Position numbers and translations under genes: made by a program. DNA of 64,000 bases from Clostridia bacterium (GTDB lineage Bacteria > Acidobacteriota > Terriglobia > Terriglobales > Acidobacteriaceae), in contig DATMYA010000071.1 of the NCBI GenBank assembly GCA_035561135.1, positions 142,041-206,040 of the forward strand, written 5' to 3'. The notes beneath the pieces are model-generated. The model was not told the DNA's origin. It saw only the letters and a program-made list of their open reading frames with translations, and made no database searches. Positions 9,035 to 17,311 of the stretch are shown here, piece by piece (the stretch's first letter is position 1; the number at the start of each line of letters is the position of its first letter).

Positions 9035-10006
9035 ATGACCCATAACTCCGACGCCAAGACCCTGTTGTTACTCAAGCCTCGTGGTTTCTGCGCCGGCGTT
9101 GTCCGTGCCATTGACATCGTCCGTATCGCTTTGGAAACTTTTGGGCCGCCGATCTATGTGCGCAAGGAAATCGTCCATAACCGTTACGTCGTAGAAGAGT
9201 TGCAGGGCAAAGGCGCAATCTTCGTTGATAACGTAGACGAGGTTCCGGAAGGTGAGCGCGTCATTTATAGCGCCCACGGTGTAGCCCCTGAAGTTCGCGA
9301 TGCCAGCCTCAATCGAAGGCTGCGCGTGATCGACGCGACCTGTCCGCTCGTCACCAAGGTTCATGTTGAAGCGATCAAGTTCGCACGCGACGGTTATTCG
9401 CTCATCCTCATCGGTCACCTTAATCATGATGAAGTTATAGGCACTCTCGGCGAAGCTCCGGAATCGACCCAGGTCGTCAGTTCTGCCGAGCAGGTTCGCG
9501 ATCTCCAGGTGCCCGATCCGAACCGCGTCGCTTACCTGACGCAGACCACTCTCAGCCTTGACGAAGCGCACGACATCATTGAGGCACTGAAGACGAAGTT
9601 CCCCAAGATCAAGGGGCCCCACGCGCAGGACATCTGCTACGCGACCGAGAATCGCCAGGTTGCAGTCAAGCACGTTGCCAAAACGGCAGACCTGGTGCTC
9701 GTTGTCGGCTCCGACAATAGCTCGAATTCGAATCGCCTTGTCGAGGTCGCCGACAATCTCGGCACAAATTCTTTTCTGATCGAGAACTATCGCGCCATCA
9801 AGTCTGAGTGGTTGGAGAGTGCAAAGACCGTCGCACTGACCGCTGGCGCTTCCGCCCCTGAAGTCCTTGTACAGGAAGTTATCGAGTTCCTTGCCAGCAA
9901 GGGCTTTTCGTCTGTGGAGGAAGTTGAGGTAATGCCGGAAAATGTTCGCTTCGCTCTGCCGCCCGAGATCGTGGAAGCCATCGGCTCCGCGCCAACGGTG
10001 GAGTAA
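9035..10006 (+). CDS. ispH: 4-hydroxy-3-methylbut-2-enyl diphosphate reductase (IspH/LytB)
   Basis: IspH is the last enzyme of the MEP isoprenoid pathway. It makes IPP and DMAPP with a [4Fe-4S] cluster. The 323-residue product has all three cluster cysteines: C19 in 'KPRGFCAGV', C103 in 'DATCPLVTKVH' and C201 in 'DICYATENRQ'. The active-site 'IGHLNHDEVIGTLGE' and 'GSDNSSNSNRL' segments are also present. It lies 14 bases upstream of squalene-hopene cyclase on the same strand, so precursor supply and hopanoid synthesis are probably co-transcribed. Confidence 0.97.
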   Translation: MTHNSDAKTLLLLKPRGFCAGVVRAIDIVRIALETFGPPIYVRKEIVHNRYVVEELQGKGAIFVDNVDEVPEGERVIYSAHGVAPEVRDASLNRRLRVIDATCPLVTKVHVEAIKFARDGYSLILIGHLNHDEVIGTLGEAPESTQVVSSAEQVRDLQVPDPNRVAYLTQTTLSLDEAHDIIEALKTKFPKIKGPHAQDICYATENRQVAVKHVAKTADLVLVVGSDNSSNSNRLVEVADNLGTNSFLIENYRAIKSEWLESAKTVALTAGASAPEVLVQEVIEFLASKGFSSVEEVEVMPENVRFALPPEIVEAIGSAPTVE

Positions 10007-10020
10007 CCGGAGTCATGGGA

Positions 10021-11973
10021 ATGGACGATATCTCCCCTGTATCTCCCGCAGAGATGCGGTTCGGGAAAATTGACCGGATCAAGACCCGCATCGCGTCGGC
10101 GATTGACGCCTCGCGTGAACACCTTTTTTCCCGGCAGGTTGAGGACGGCTACTGGTGTGGCGAACTCGAAGCCGACACCACGCTCGAATCCGACTACATC
10201 TTCTTGCACACATTGCTCGGCACAGGAAACCAGAAGCGTTTCGAACAGGCGTCGCGAGAGATTTTGCGCCACCAGAACGAGGACGGTGGTTGGCCCATCT
10301 TCTCTGGTGGTCCTTCGAACATCAGCGCTTCCGTAAAAGCTTACTTTGCCCTGAAACTTGTCGGCTTCAAGGCTGAGGACCCGGTGCTTGAAAAAGCACG
10401 CGATTTTATTCTCGATCACGGTGGCGTTCCGGCCGTAAACACGTTCACCAAAGTCTATCTTTGCGCGCTCGGCCAGTATGACTACGACGCAGTTCCGGCA
10501 ATCCCGCCGGAGATCGTACTGTTTCCGAACTGGTTCTGGTTCAACATCTACGAGATCTCGAGCTGGTCGCGCGGTATTCTCATCCCGCTCTCCATCTGCT
10601 ACGCCAAGAAGCCGTTCAAGAAGATTTCGGACGAGATGGGCTTGGACGAACTCTTTCCGCATGGCCGCCACAAGTCCGAACTGCGGCTCAAGTGGGACAA
10701 GAAGCTCATCAGTTGGCGCAACTTCTTCCTCCTGCTTGATCGCGTCTGTCACGGGTTTGAACGCGTGCATATACGCCCGCTACGCAGCATCGCCCTGAAG
10801 GCCGCGGAGAAGTGGATGCTTGCGCGCTTCGAGATGAGCGACGGCTTGGGCGCTATCTACCCGGCCATTCTCAATTCCATCATCGCGCTGCGTTGCCTCG
10901 GTTATTCGCTCGACGATCCGCAGGTCATTCGCGCTGTGGATGAATTTGAAAAGCTCGGCATCGAGGAAGGCGACACCTTCCGGATGCAGCCTTGCGTTTC
11001 GCCTGTGTGGGATAGTGCTTACGCCATTTTTGCGCTGGGCGAGAGCGGAGTCTCGCCGACGGATCCGCGCCTGGTTGCGGCTGCCGAATGGATCCTTAAG
11101 AAGCAGGTTCACACCAAGGGCGACTGGGCAGTTAAGAACAGTAAAGCTGAACCGGGCGGCTGGTATTTCGAATTCAATAACGAGTTTTATCCGGACGTTG
11201 ATGACAGCGCCATGGTCATGCTGGCTCTCAGCCACGTGCAAACGCCCAACGAGCGCTATCAGAACGAGTCCGTGCAACGTGCGATCGAATGGGTTTTGTC
11301 CATGCAGTGCAAGAATGGTGGATGGGCATCATTCGACAAGGACAACGACCGCATGGTGTTCCAGTACGTCCCATTCGCCGACCACAATGCCATGCTCGAT
11401 CCGGCAACGGTGGACATCACGGGACGTGTTCTGGAGTGCCTCGCCAACCAGGGTTTCACTCTGGCCGACAAACCGGTTCAGCGCGCGCTTCAGTTCATCC
11501 GGGCCGAGCAGGAGCAGGACGGTTCGTGGTTCGGCCGTTGGGGAGTCAACTACATCTACGGAACAATGTGTGTCCTCCGCGGACTTGAAGCAATCGGCTT
11601 CGACAATCACGAGCCAATGGTGCAGCAGGCAGCCGAGTGGATTCGCATGGTACAGAATTCCGATGGCGGCTGGGGAGAAACCTGCGGTTCTTATGACGAC
11701 AGGAATACAAAGGGAGTCGGCCCCAGCACCGCATCGCAGACGGCCTGGGCCGTTATGGGCCTGCTCGCAGCCGCCGATTACAACAGCGACTCCGTCGCGA
11801 GAGGCGTCGCCTACTTGCTCCAGACGCAGCGCAGCGATGGTTCCTGGTTCGAGGCGCCTTATACAGGCACCGGTTTCCCGCGAGTGTTCTATCTGAAATA
11901 CCACATGTATTTCCAGTACTTCCCCTTGATCGCGCTCACGAAGTACGCAAAGGTGGTTAATTCAACGCAATAA
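10021..11973 (+). CDS. shc: Squalene-hopene cyclase
   Basis: The enzyme cyclises squalene to hop-22(29)-ene (and diplopterol) at the inner membrane. The 650-residue product has the alpha/alpha-barrel family's repeated QW motifs, for example 'QNEDGGWPIFSGG', 'QCKNGGWASFDKD', 'QEQDGSWFGRWG' and 'QRSDGSWFEAPYTG'. The protonating DxDD box is DVDD at about 392-395. I chose the ATG at 10021 because GGAG lies 8 bases upstream; the ATG two codons earlier is too close to it. It follows ispH and precedes hpnH. Length and motifs are normal for bacterial SHC. Confidence 0.97.
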   Translation: MDDISPVSPAEMRFGKIDRIKTRIASAIDASREHLFSRQVEDGYWCGELEADTTLESDYIFLHTLLGTGNQKRFEQASREILRHQNEDGGWPIFSGGPSNISASVKAYFALKLVGFKAEDPVLEKARDFILDHGGVPAVNTFTKVYLCALGQYDYDAVPAIPPEIVLFPNWFWFNIYEISSWSRGILIPLSICYAKKPFKKISDEMGLDELFPHGRHKSELRLKWDKKLISWRNFFLLLDRVCHGFERVHIRPLRSIALKAAEKWMLARFEMSDGLGAIYPAILNSIIALRCLGYSLDDPQVIRAVDEFEKLGIEEGDTFRMQPCVSPVWDSAYAIFALGESGVSPTDPRLVAAAEWILKKQVHTKGDWAVKNSKAEPGGWYFEFNNEFYPDVDDSAMVMLALSHVQTPNERYQNESVQRAIEWVLSMQCKNGGWASFDKDNDRMVFQYVPFADHNAMLDPATVDITGRVLECLANQGFTLADKPVQRALQFIRAEQEQDGSWFGRWGVNYIYGTMCVLRGLEAIGFDNHEPMVQQAAEWIRMVQNSDGGWGETCGSYDDRNTKGVGPSTASQTAWAVMGLLAAADYNSDSVARGVAYLLQTQRSDGSWFEAPYTGTGFPRVFYLKYHMYFQYFPLIALTKYAKVVNSTQ

Positions 11974-12096
11974 GCCGAACACGTGCGTTGTGCTCTCTTG
12001 TTGTTGTGTGTTGTTGTTGCGAAACATCAAATTCTCGGTGGCTTCGGCGCCGGATGCCGGCTTCTCCTGGCGGCTAGGTAAGGACACAGATAACCC

Positions 12097-13095
12097 ATGC
12101 GTCATCCGTTGGTATTACAGGCAGAGCTGGCAAAGTATATCATCTCGAAGAAGATGAAGGGTGAGAAGCATTTCCCTTTGGTCATGATGCTGGAGCCTCT
12201 TCATGCGTGCAATTTGACCTGCACGGGTTGCGGCCGAATTCGCGAGTATGAGGACACGATTAAGGAAGTAGTGCCGGTGGAGACCTGTCTCGATGCAGCC
12301 GAGGAATGTGGCGCGCCTATCGTCTCGATCTGCGGCGGCGAACCGCTCATCTATAAAGACATCGGCAAATTGACACGCGCACTGCTCGATCGCAAAAAGC
12401 ACGTTATCCTCTGCACGAACGGGATGTTCATTCCCAAGAAGATCGACCAGTTCACGCCGGAGGTGCGCTTCATATGGAACGTTCACCTCGACGGTCTGAG
12501 GAAGTCGCACGATCTCGCTGTTGAGCGCGAGGGCGTATTCGATGAGGCGGTCGCTGGCATTAAGCTTGCCAAGGCGAAGGGCTTCCGCGTCATGACGAAT
12601 ACCACCGTTTACGAAGAAACCGACATGAACGAGATCGAGGCGCTGTTCGAATTTCTCAGGCCGCTCGGTGTCGATTCGCACAGCATCTCGCCCGGATACT
12701 CGTACTCCGCTGTCGCGACGAAAGAGATATTCCTGGATCGCAAGGCCATCAGGGAAAAGTTCAAAGACATCAAGCGTCTGGCGAAGAAGTATCCGGTCTC
12801 GAACACGCCGATTTATGCGGAGTTCCTCGCCGGCGATCGCGAATTGATGTGCACTGCCTGGGGCAATCCGACCTACAACACCAAAGGCTGGAAAGGCCCG
12901 TGCTACCTCATCACCGACGCGCATCATGAGAAGTTCGAAGGGCTGATTAACGACACGCCGTGGGAGAAGTACGGCTACGGTCGAGATCCACGGTGCGAGA
13001 ATTGCCTCGTCCATTGCGGATACGAAGCCAGCGCGGCGACCGGAAGCGGACTGGCGGATACTTGGAAGATGGCGGCCTGGTCGCTATTCGGATAG
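12097..13095 (+). CDS. hpnH: Adenosyl-hopene transferase HpnH (radical SAM)
   Basis: HpnH adds a 5'-deoxyadenosyl unit to hopene, forming adenosylhopane and starting the C35 side chain. The 332-residue product has the radical-SAM CxxxCxxC at C38, C42 and C45 ('HACNLTCTGCGR'). The 'SICGGEPLIY' motif binds SAM. C-terminal Cys residues ('CENCLVHCGYEAS') and 'WNVHLDGLRKSHD' are typical of the HpnH family. It lies 123 bases after shc on the same strand. A terminator-like hairpin after it separates it from hpnA. Confidence 0.95.
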   Translation: MRHPLVLQAELAKYIISKKMKGEKHFPLVMMLEPLHACNLTCTGCGRIREYEDTIKEVVPVETCLDAAEECGAPIVSICGGEPLIYKDIGKLTRALLDRKKHVILCTNGMFIPKKIDQFTPEVRFIWNVHLDGLRKSHDLAVEREGVFDEAVAGIKLAKAKGFRVMTNTTVYEETDMNEIEALFEFLRPLGVDSHSISPGYSYSAVATKEIFLDRKAIREKFKDIKRLAKKYPVSNTPIYAEFLAGDRELMCTAWGNPTYNTKGWKGPCYLITDAHHEKFEGLINDTPWEKYGYGRDPRCENCLVHCGYEASAATGSGLADTWKMAAWSLFG

Positions 13096-13140
13096 GGGAT
13101 AAGATTCGCTGCGGTGCATCTCGCTCGCAAAGCTCTTGAG

Positions 13141-13168
13141 GGCAGGCGGTGCGCCTGCCTCATTTCTT
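13141..13168 (+). terminator. Hairpin with T-rich tail between hpnH and hpnA
   Basis: GGCAGGCG at 13141-13148 pairs with CGCCTGCC at 13152-13159 around a 3-base loop, and TCATTTCTT follows. It is a plausible intrinsic terminator or attenuator inside the hopanoid cluster. Confidence 0.5.
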
Positions 13169-13183
13169 GGATATTTAGCTAGA

Positions 13184-14215
13184 GTGAAAGTCTTCGTCAC
13201 AGGTGCAACCGGGTTTGTAGGCAGTCACGTGGCTCGCCAACTGGCAGAGCGCGGCGCGGAACTGCGCCTGCTGGTGCGCTCCAGCAGCCCGAGGGACAAT
13301 GTTGCTCGCCTGAATGCCGATCTAGTCGTCGGCGATATGACGAAGCCCGAGTCTTACAGCAAGGCGCTTGAGGGCTGCGAGTGCGTTTTCCACGTTGCCG
13401 CCGACTATCGACTCTGGACACGCGATCCGCGGCAGATGTATGCCTCGAATGTGAGTGGCACCACTTCGCTGCTCCGCGCCGCACATGATGCTGGCGTACG
13501 CCGCATAATCTACACCAGTTCCGTTGCGACCATGGGCTTTGGCCACGCACCCGAAGGCCGCCGCGCACCTGTGGATGAAACGACGCCCGTATCGTTGGAC
13601 GACATGATCGGGCACTACAAGCGCAGCAAGTTTGTTGCCGAGCAGCGCGCGATGGAAGCCGCTCGTGAAGGCATCGACGTAGTGATCGTCAATCCCAGCA
13701 CGCCTGTTGGCGAGCAGGACATAAAGCCGACTCCCACGGGACGAATTATCCTCGATTTCCTGAAGCGCAGGTTTCCTGCGTACGTGGAGACTGGGCTCAA
13801 TTTGGTTGACGTTCATGACTGTGCCGCTGGACACATCGCAGCCATGGAGCACGGACGCTCCGGTGAGCGCTACATCCTTGGGGGGCAGAACCTCACGCTC
13901 AAGCAGATCCTCGACAAACTCGAGATCATCACCGGTCTTCCGTCGCCAACGATGAAAGTCCCTTATGCGCTTGCCTTCGCTACCGCCGTTGTGGACACCG
14001 CGTGGACGGGCCTGGTGCTAAAGCGCGAACCGCGCGCAACCATTGACGCTGTGCGCATGGGGCGCAAGATGATGTTTGTCTCGTCGGCAAAATCCGAGAG
14101 GGAACTCGGCTGGAGAGCCGGACCGGTTGACGAAGCCCTGCGCCGGGCAGCCGAATGGTTCGTCTTACACGGATACACGCCCGCTTACGGAAGGGAAGCG
14201 GCTGCGGCGGTATGA
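13184..14215 (+). CDS. hpnA: Hopanoid-associated sugar epimerase HpnA
   Basis: An extended short-chain dehydrogenase/epimerase family protein linked to hopanoid loci. Its reaction is not settled. The 343-residue product starts directly with the Rossmann motif 'VFVTGATGFVGSHVARQ' and has the YxxxK pair in 'YKRSKFVAEQ'. A typical HpnA middle ('NPSTPVGEQDIKPTPTGRII') and 'LNLVDVHDCAAGHI' follow. I chose the GTG at 13184, which puts the glycine-rich loop at the N-terminus. A TTG at 13136 would run back into the upstream hairpin. The stop overlaps the next ATG (ATGA), indicating coupling to hpnG. Confidence 0.92.
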   Translation: MKVFVTGATGFVGSHVARQLAERGAELRLLVRSSSPRDNVARLNADLVVGDMTKPESYSKALEGCECVFHVAADYRLWTRDPRQMYASNVSGTTSLLRAAHDAGVRRIIYTSSVATMGFGHAPEGRRAPVDETTPVSLDDMIGHYKRSKFVAEQRAMEAAREGIDVVIVNPSTPVGEQDIKPTPTGRIILDFLKRRFPAYVETGLNLVDVHDCAAGHIAAMEHGRSGERYILGGQNLTLKQILDKLEIITGLPSPTMKVPYALAFATAVVDTAWTGLVLKREPRATIDAVRMGRKMMFVSSAKSERELGWRAGPVDEALRRAAEWFVLHGYTPAYGREAAAAV

Positions 14216-14946
14216 GCGCACGCCCACAACTCGGAATCATTGCGGCCCTGAAGCGTGAGATCCAGCCCTTGATTCGCTCCCGCAAGTTTGAACGCGCCAC
14301 GGCCGCTGGCAGCAATTTCTTCCGCAGCAGCACGGCTGTCGTTGTTTGCTGCGGTACAGGATGCGGAGCAGCTCGCCACACCACCAATGTGCTCGTTGAG
14401 ACATTCTGCCCCGAGGTGTTAATTTCGATAGGTTTCGCTGGTGCGCTGGACGCGAGAATGAAGGCACCGGCCGTTTTTGTCCCAGAGTATGTTGTGTCCG
14501 AACAATCCGGTGCCGAGTTTCGCAGCGCATTCGGCTATGGACGATTGGTGACTGCCGCGGCGGTTGCGAATGTTGACAAAAAGCGTGAGCTGGCCGCGCG
14601 CTTCAACGCTCAGGCGGTGGACATGGAGGCTGCGGCTGTCGCCGAGGTAGCGCAACAGCAAGGCCTAAAGTTTGTTGCCGTCAAGGTTATTTCCGATGAC
14701 CTTGCGTCTGACATGTCTTTCGTCGGGCAGTTCATCACCCCGAAGAGATTTCGGACAGCCGCCTTCCTGTCCTACGTCGCTGTGCGTCCGCGGCTATGGC
14801 CGGCAGTGAATGAGTTACGAACGAACAGCTCGCGAGCCAGCATCGCACTTCGCGAAATTCTTGAGCTTATAATCGAGAAACCAGAGAAGCTGGATTATTT
14901 ACTAGCCTCCGTTGCGGAGCCGAATGCCGTGGCACGAACCAGATAA
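14212..14946 (+). CDS. hpnG: Hopanoid-associated nucleoside phosphorylase HpnG
   Basis: HpnG removes adenine from adenosylhopane to give (phospho)ribosylhopane, acting after HpnH. The 244-residue product has a purine nucleoside phosphorylase/MTA nucleosidase fold. Visible motifs are 'GIIAALKREIQPL' at the N-terminus, 'CCGTGCGAARHTT', 'ISIGFAGALD' and the substrate-binding 'AVDMEAAAVAEVA', with the catalytic acid in 'KVISDDLASD'. The ATG overlaps the hpnA stop. It ends 6 bases before the first dehydrogenase. Function follows from the family and the adjacent hpnH. Confidence 0.88.
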   Translation: MSARPQLGIIAALKREIQPLIRSRKFERATAAGSNFFRSSTAVVVCCGTGCGAARHTTNVLVETFCPEVLISIGFAGALDARMKAPAVFVPEYVVSEQSGAEFRSAFGYGRLVTAAAVANVDKKRELAARFNAQAVDMEAAAVAEVAQQQGLKFVAVKVISDDLASDMSFVGQFITPKRFRTAAFLSYVAVRPRLWPAVNELRTNSSRASIALREILELIIEKPEKLDYLLASVAEPNAVARTR

Positions 14947-14952
14947 GCAGAC

Positions 14953-16080
14953 ATGAACACAGCTATTCATAGTCGAACAGAAGTGCTGAACCGAGCGATA
15001 CCGGAGCAAATGCTTGCAGCCGTGTACTACGGCAAGCAGGACATGCGCCTGGAGAGAGTGCCGGTTCCGCGAATAGGCCCCGGCGAACTGCTTGTCCGGG
15101 TACACACCTGTGGAGTTTGCGGCACCGATCTCAAGAAGATTGCGACGGGCTCACATTCAGCTCCTCGCGTCTTCGGACACGAGACGGCCGGCATCGTCGT
15201 TGCCGTCGGCGAGGGTGTCAGCCGGTTCTCAGTGGGAGACCGCGTGGTGGCCTTCCATCACATCCCGTGCAGAAAGTGCTTCTACTGCCAGCACAAAGTC
15301 TTTTCGCAGTGTCCCGTTTACAAGAAGGTCGGCATCACGGCCGGCTTCGATCCCAGCGGTGGCGGCTTTGCAGAATACGTTCGCGTCATGGATTGGATCG
15401 TCGCCAACGGGGGCGTCATCCGGATTCCCGACGATGTCAGCTACGAGCAGGCTTCGTTTGTAGAACCGGTGAATACCTGCGTCAAGGGCATTGAGACTCT
15501 TGCGCTCACGCCTGGTGAAACTGTTTTCGTTATCGGTCAAGGTCCCATCGGTATCATGTTGGCGTTATTGTCCAAACGTGCCGGTGCACAGGTTATAACT
15601 TCCGATTTGTTCCCGCAGAGGCTTACAATAGCTGAGCATTTGGGCCTAACGAATCACGTTGACGCTTCCTGTGTGAACACGGCTGAACGGGTGAGGGAGC
15701 TTACCGGGGGACGTGGCGCGGATGCCGTCATTTTAGCGGTCGCGGGGAATAACCTGATCGCTCCTGCCATGGATGCGACTCGGCCTGGTGGAAGGATTTT
15801 ATTGTTTGCGCAGACTCAACGCGGCGAAGCAACCATAGACCCTGCCGCAGTGTGCGTCGACGAGAAGGCGCTCTTGGGCTCTTATAGCGCTTCGGTCGAC
15901 TTGCAGGATGAGTCTGTGAGTTTAGTTTTCGGCCGCGAGATAGAATTTGCGCGGCTCTTTAGCCATCGATTCCCTCTGGCTGGGGCAATCGATGCTTTGA
16001 ATCTGGCTGCGCATCCTCAGCCGGAGACCATGAAGATTGCAATACAGCCGGGTAGCACATGGGAAGGATCGTCAGAGTGA
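14953..16080 (+). CDS. Zinc-dependent MDR-family dehydrogenase 1 in the hopanoid cluster
   Basis: A medium-chain alcohol or sorbitol dehydrogenase-like oxidoreductase of 375 residues. Catalytic zinc ligands are visible in 'CGVCGTDLKK' and 'FGHETAGIVV'. A structural-zinc lobe C-x2-C-x2-C-x7-C lies in 'CRKCFYCQHKVFSQC'. The NAD(P) site is 'VIGQGPIGIMLALL'. The substrate is unknown. It starts 6 bases after hpnG and ends just before a second member of the same family, inside an otherwise pure hopanoid operon. I infer a role in side-chain oxidation or reduction. A start at 15010 would remove a 19-residue N-terminal extension. Confidence 0.85.
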   Translation: MNTAIHSRTEVLNRAIPEQMLAAVYYGKQDMRLERVPVPRIGPGELLVRVHTCGVCGTDLKKIATGSHSAPRVFGHETAGIVVAVGEGVSRFSVGDRVVAFHHIPCRKCFYCQHKVFSQCPVYKKVGITAGFDPSGGGFAEYVRVMDWIVANGGVIRIPDDVSYEQASFVEPVNTCVKGIETLALTPGETVFVIGQGPIGIMLALLSKRAGAQVITSDLFPQRLTIAEHLGLTNHVDASCVNTAERVRELTGGRGADAVILAVAGNNLIAPAMDATRPGGRILLFAQTQRGEATIDPAAVCVDEKALLGSYSASVDLQDESVSLVFGREIEFARLFSHRFPLAGAIDALNLAAHPQPETMKIAIQPGSTWEGSSE

Positions 16081-16088
16081 ACGGACAC

Positions 16089-17126
16089 ATGACAGCAGCA
16101 GTCCTCTACGGTAAAGAGGACGTGAAGATTGAAAAGGTACCGATTCCGCGTGTTGGCGAGGGCGAGGTCTTAATCAAGGTTCAGGTCGCCCTCACGTGCG
16201 GGACTGACCTGAAGGTTTATCAGCGCGGTTATCACGCGCGCATGATCGTTCCTCCCGCTCTTTTCGGACACGAGCTCGCTGGCATCATTGAAGAGGTTGG
16301 ACCAAATGTAAAGGGTTTCAAGCGCGGAACACGCGTTGTCGCCCTCAACTCGGCGCCATGCGGCATGTGCTTCTATTGCTCCAAGCACCAGGAGAATCTT
16401 TGCGAAGACCTGCTGTTCAATAACGGTGCGTACGCCGAATACATACGTATCCCTAGGCGCATTGTCGAAAGCAACATGCTGGCCATGCCCAGCGACGTGA
16501 GCTTTGAAGAGGCCGCGATGGTTGAGCCTCTGGCCTGTGTTCTGCGCGGCCTGCATGAAACGAATGTCGAGATCGGCGACACGGTTGCCGTGATCGGCGC
16601 AGGGCCGGTTGGCCTCATGTTCCTTCAGGTAGCCAAGCTGACAGGGTGCAACGTCATTGCGGTCGTAAAGCGTGATGGCCAGGTCGAAGCAGCCAAGCGC
16701 GTCGGAGCACATGAAGTCGTACAGATCACCAAGGTTTCCGACCCGGTGGAAGCCGTTCGTTCGCTGACGCCCGACCGTCGCGGCGCAGACGTCGTCATCG
16801 AAGCCGTAGGCCGTCCGGAAGCGTGGGAATGGGCCATCGACATGGCGCGCAAGGGCGGGACCGTGAACTTCTTCGGAGGATGCGCCAGCGGAACCAAGGT
16901 CAACCTGGACACGCAGCGCCTGCATTACTCTGAGATCACGCTAAAAGCCACGTTCCACCACACGCCGGAAACCGTGCGCAAGGCTTTCGCTCTGATTGCG
17001 GAAAAGAAGATCAAGGGCACCGACTATATCACCGGCGAGGCTCCGCTTTCGCGTTTGCAGCACGTGCTTCGTCACATGCTCAACCGCAATGGCGATATCA
17101 AGACCGCCATTATCCCCGGTCACTAA
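16089..17126 (+). CDS. Zinc-dependent MDR-family dehydrogenase 2 in the hopanoid cluster
   Basis: A second medium-chain dehydrogenase of 345 residues, clearly diverged from its neighbour. Catalytic zinc Cys lies in 'ALTCGTDLKV' and His in 'FGHELAGIIE'. The structural-zinc lobe is 'CGMCFYCSKHQENLC'. The cofactor motif is 'VIGAGPVGLMFLQV'. I chose the ATG at 16089, which matches the family N-terminus ('MTAAVLYGKEDV'). An ATG at 16059 would overlap the previous gene by 22 bases. It lies 8 bases after dehydrogenase 1, so the two are co-translated. The substrate is unknown, and context suggests hopanoid side-chain processing. Confidence 0.85.
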   Translation: MTAAVLYGKEDVKIEKVPIPRVGEGEVLIKVQVALTCGTDLKVYQRGYHARMIVPPALFGHELAGIIEEVGPNVKGFKRGTRVVALNSAPCGMCFYCSKHQENLCEDLLFNNGAYAEYIRIPRRIVESNMLAMPSDVSFEEAAMVEPLACVLRGLHETNVEIGDTVAVIGAGPVGLMFLQVAKLTGCNVIAVVKRDGQVEAAKRVGAHEVVQITKVSDPVEAVRSLTPDRRGADVVIEAVGRPEAWEWAIDMARKGGTVNFFGGCASGTKVNLDTQRLHYSEITLKATFHHTPETVRKAFALIAEKKIKGTDYITGEAPLSRLQHVLRHMLNRNGDIKTAIIPGH

Positions 17127-17311
17127 GCGCCGCAGGCAGGGCACACCGAACCAGATGAGCAACGCCAGCGCGATAACTTGGCATCGCTTGAGCAAGCGCG
17201 CGTGTGAGAACGAAAAACAGTTGTGCTAATCAAGTCATCGCGCCTCGGATGCGCCCCGCCTCTTCACGGCGGTCATAACCAGCGATTGCAAAAAGGCCAG
17301 GAAGTTCGCAC

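Noticed and set aside
9787..10770. Minus-strand 327-codon open frame opposite ispH and shc
   Set aside because: Shadow of two certain genes. Composition and lack of motifs argue against a real protein.
16059..16088. Earlier ATG for the second dehydrogenase
   Set aside because: It would overlap the first dehydrogenase by 22 bases and adds residues not expected in the family.
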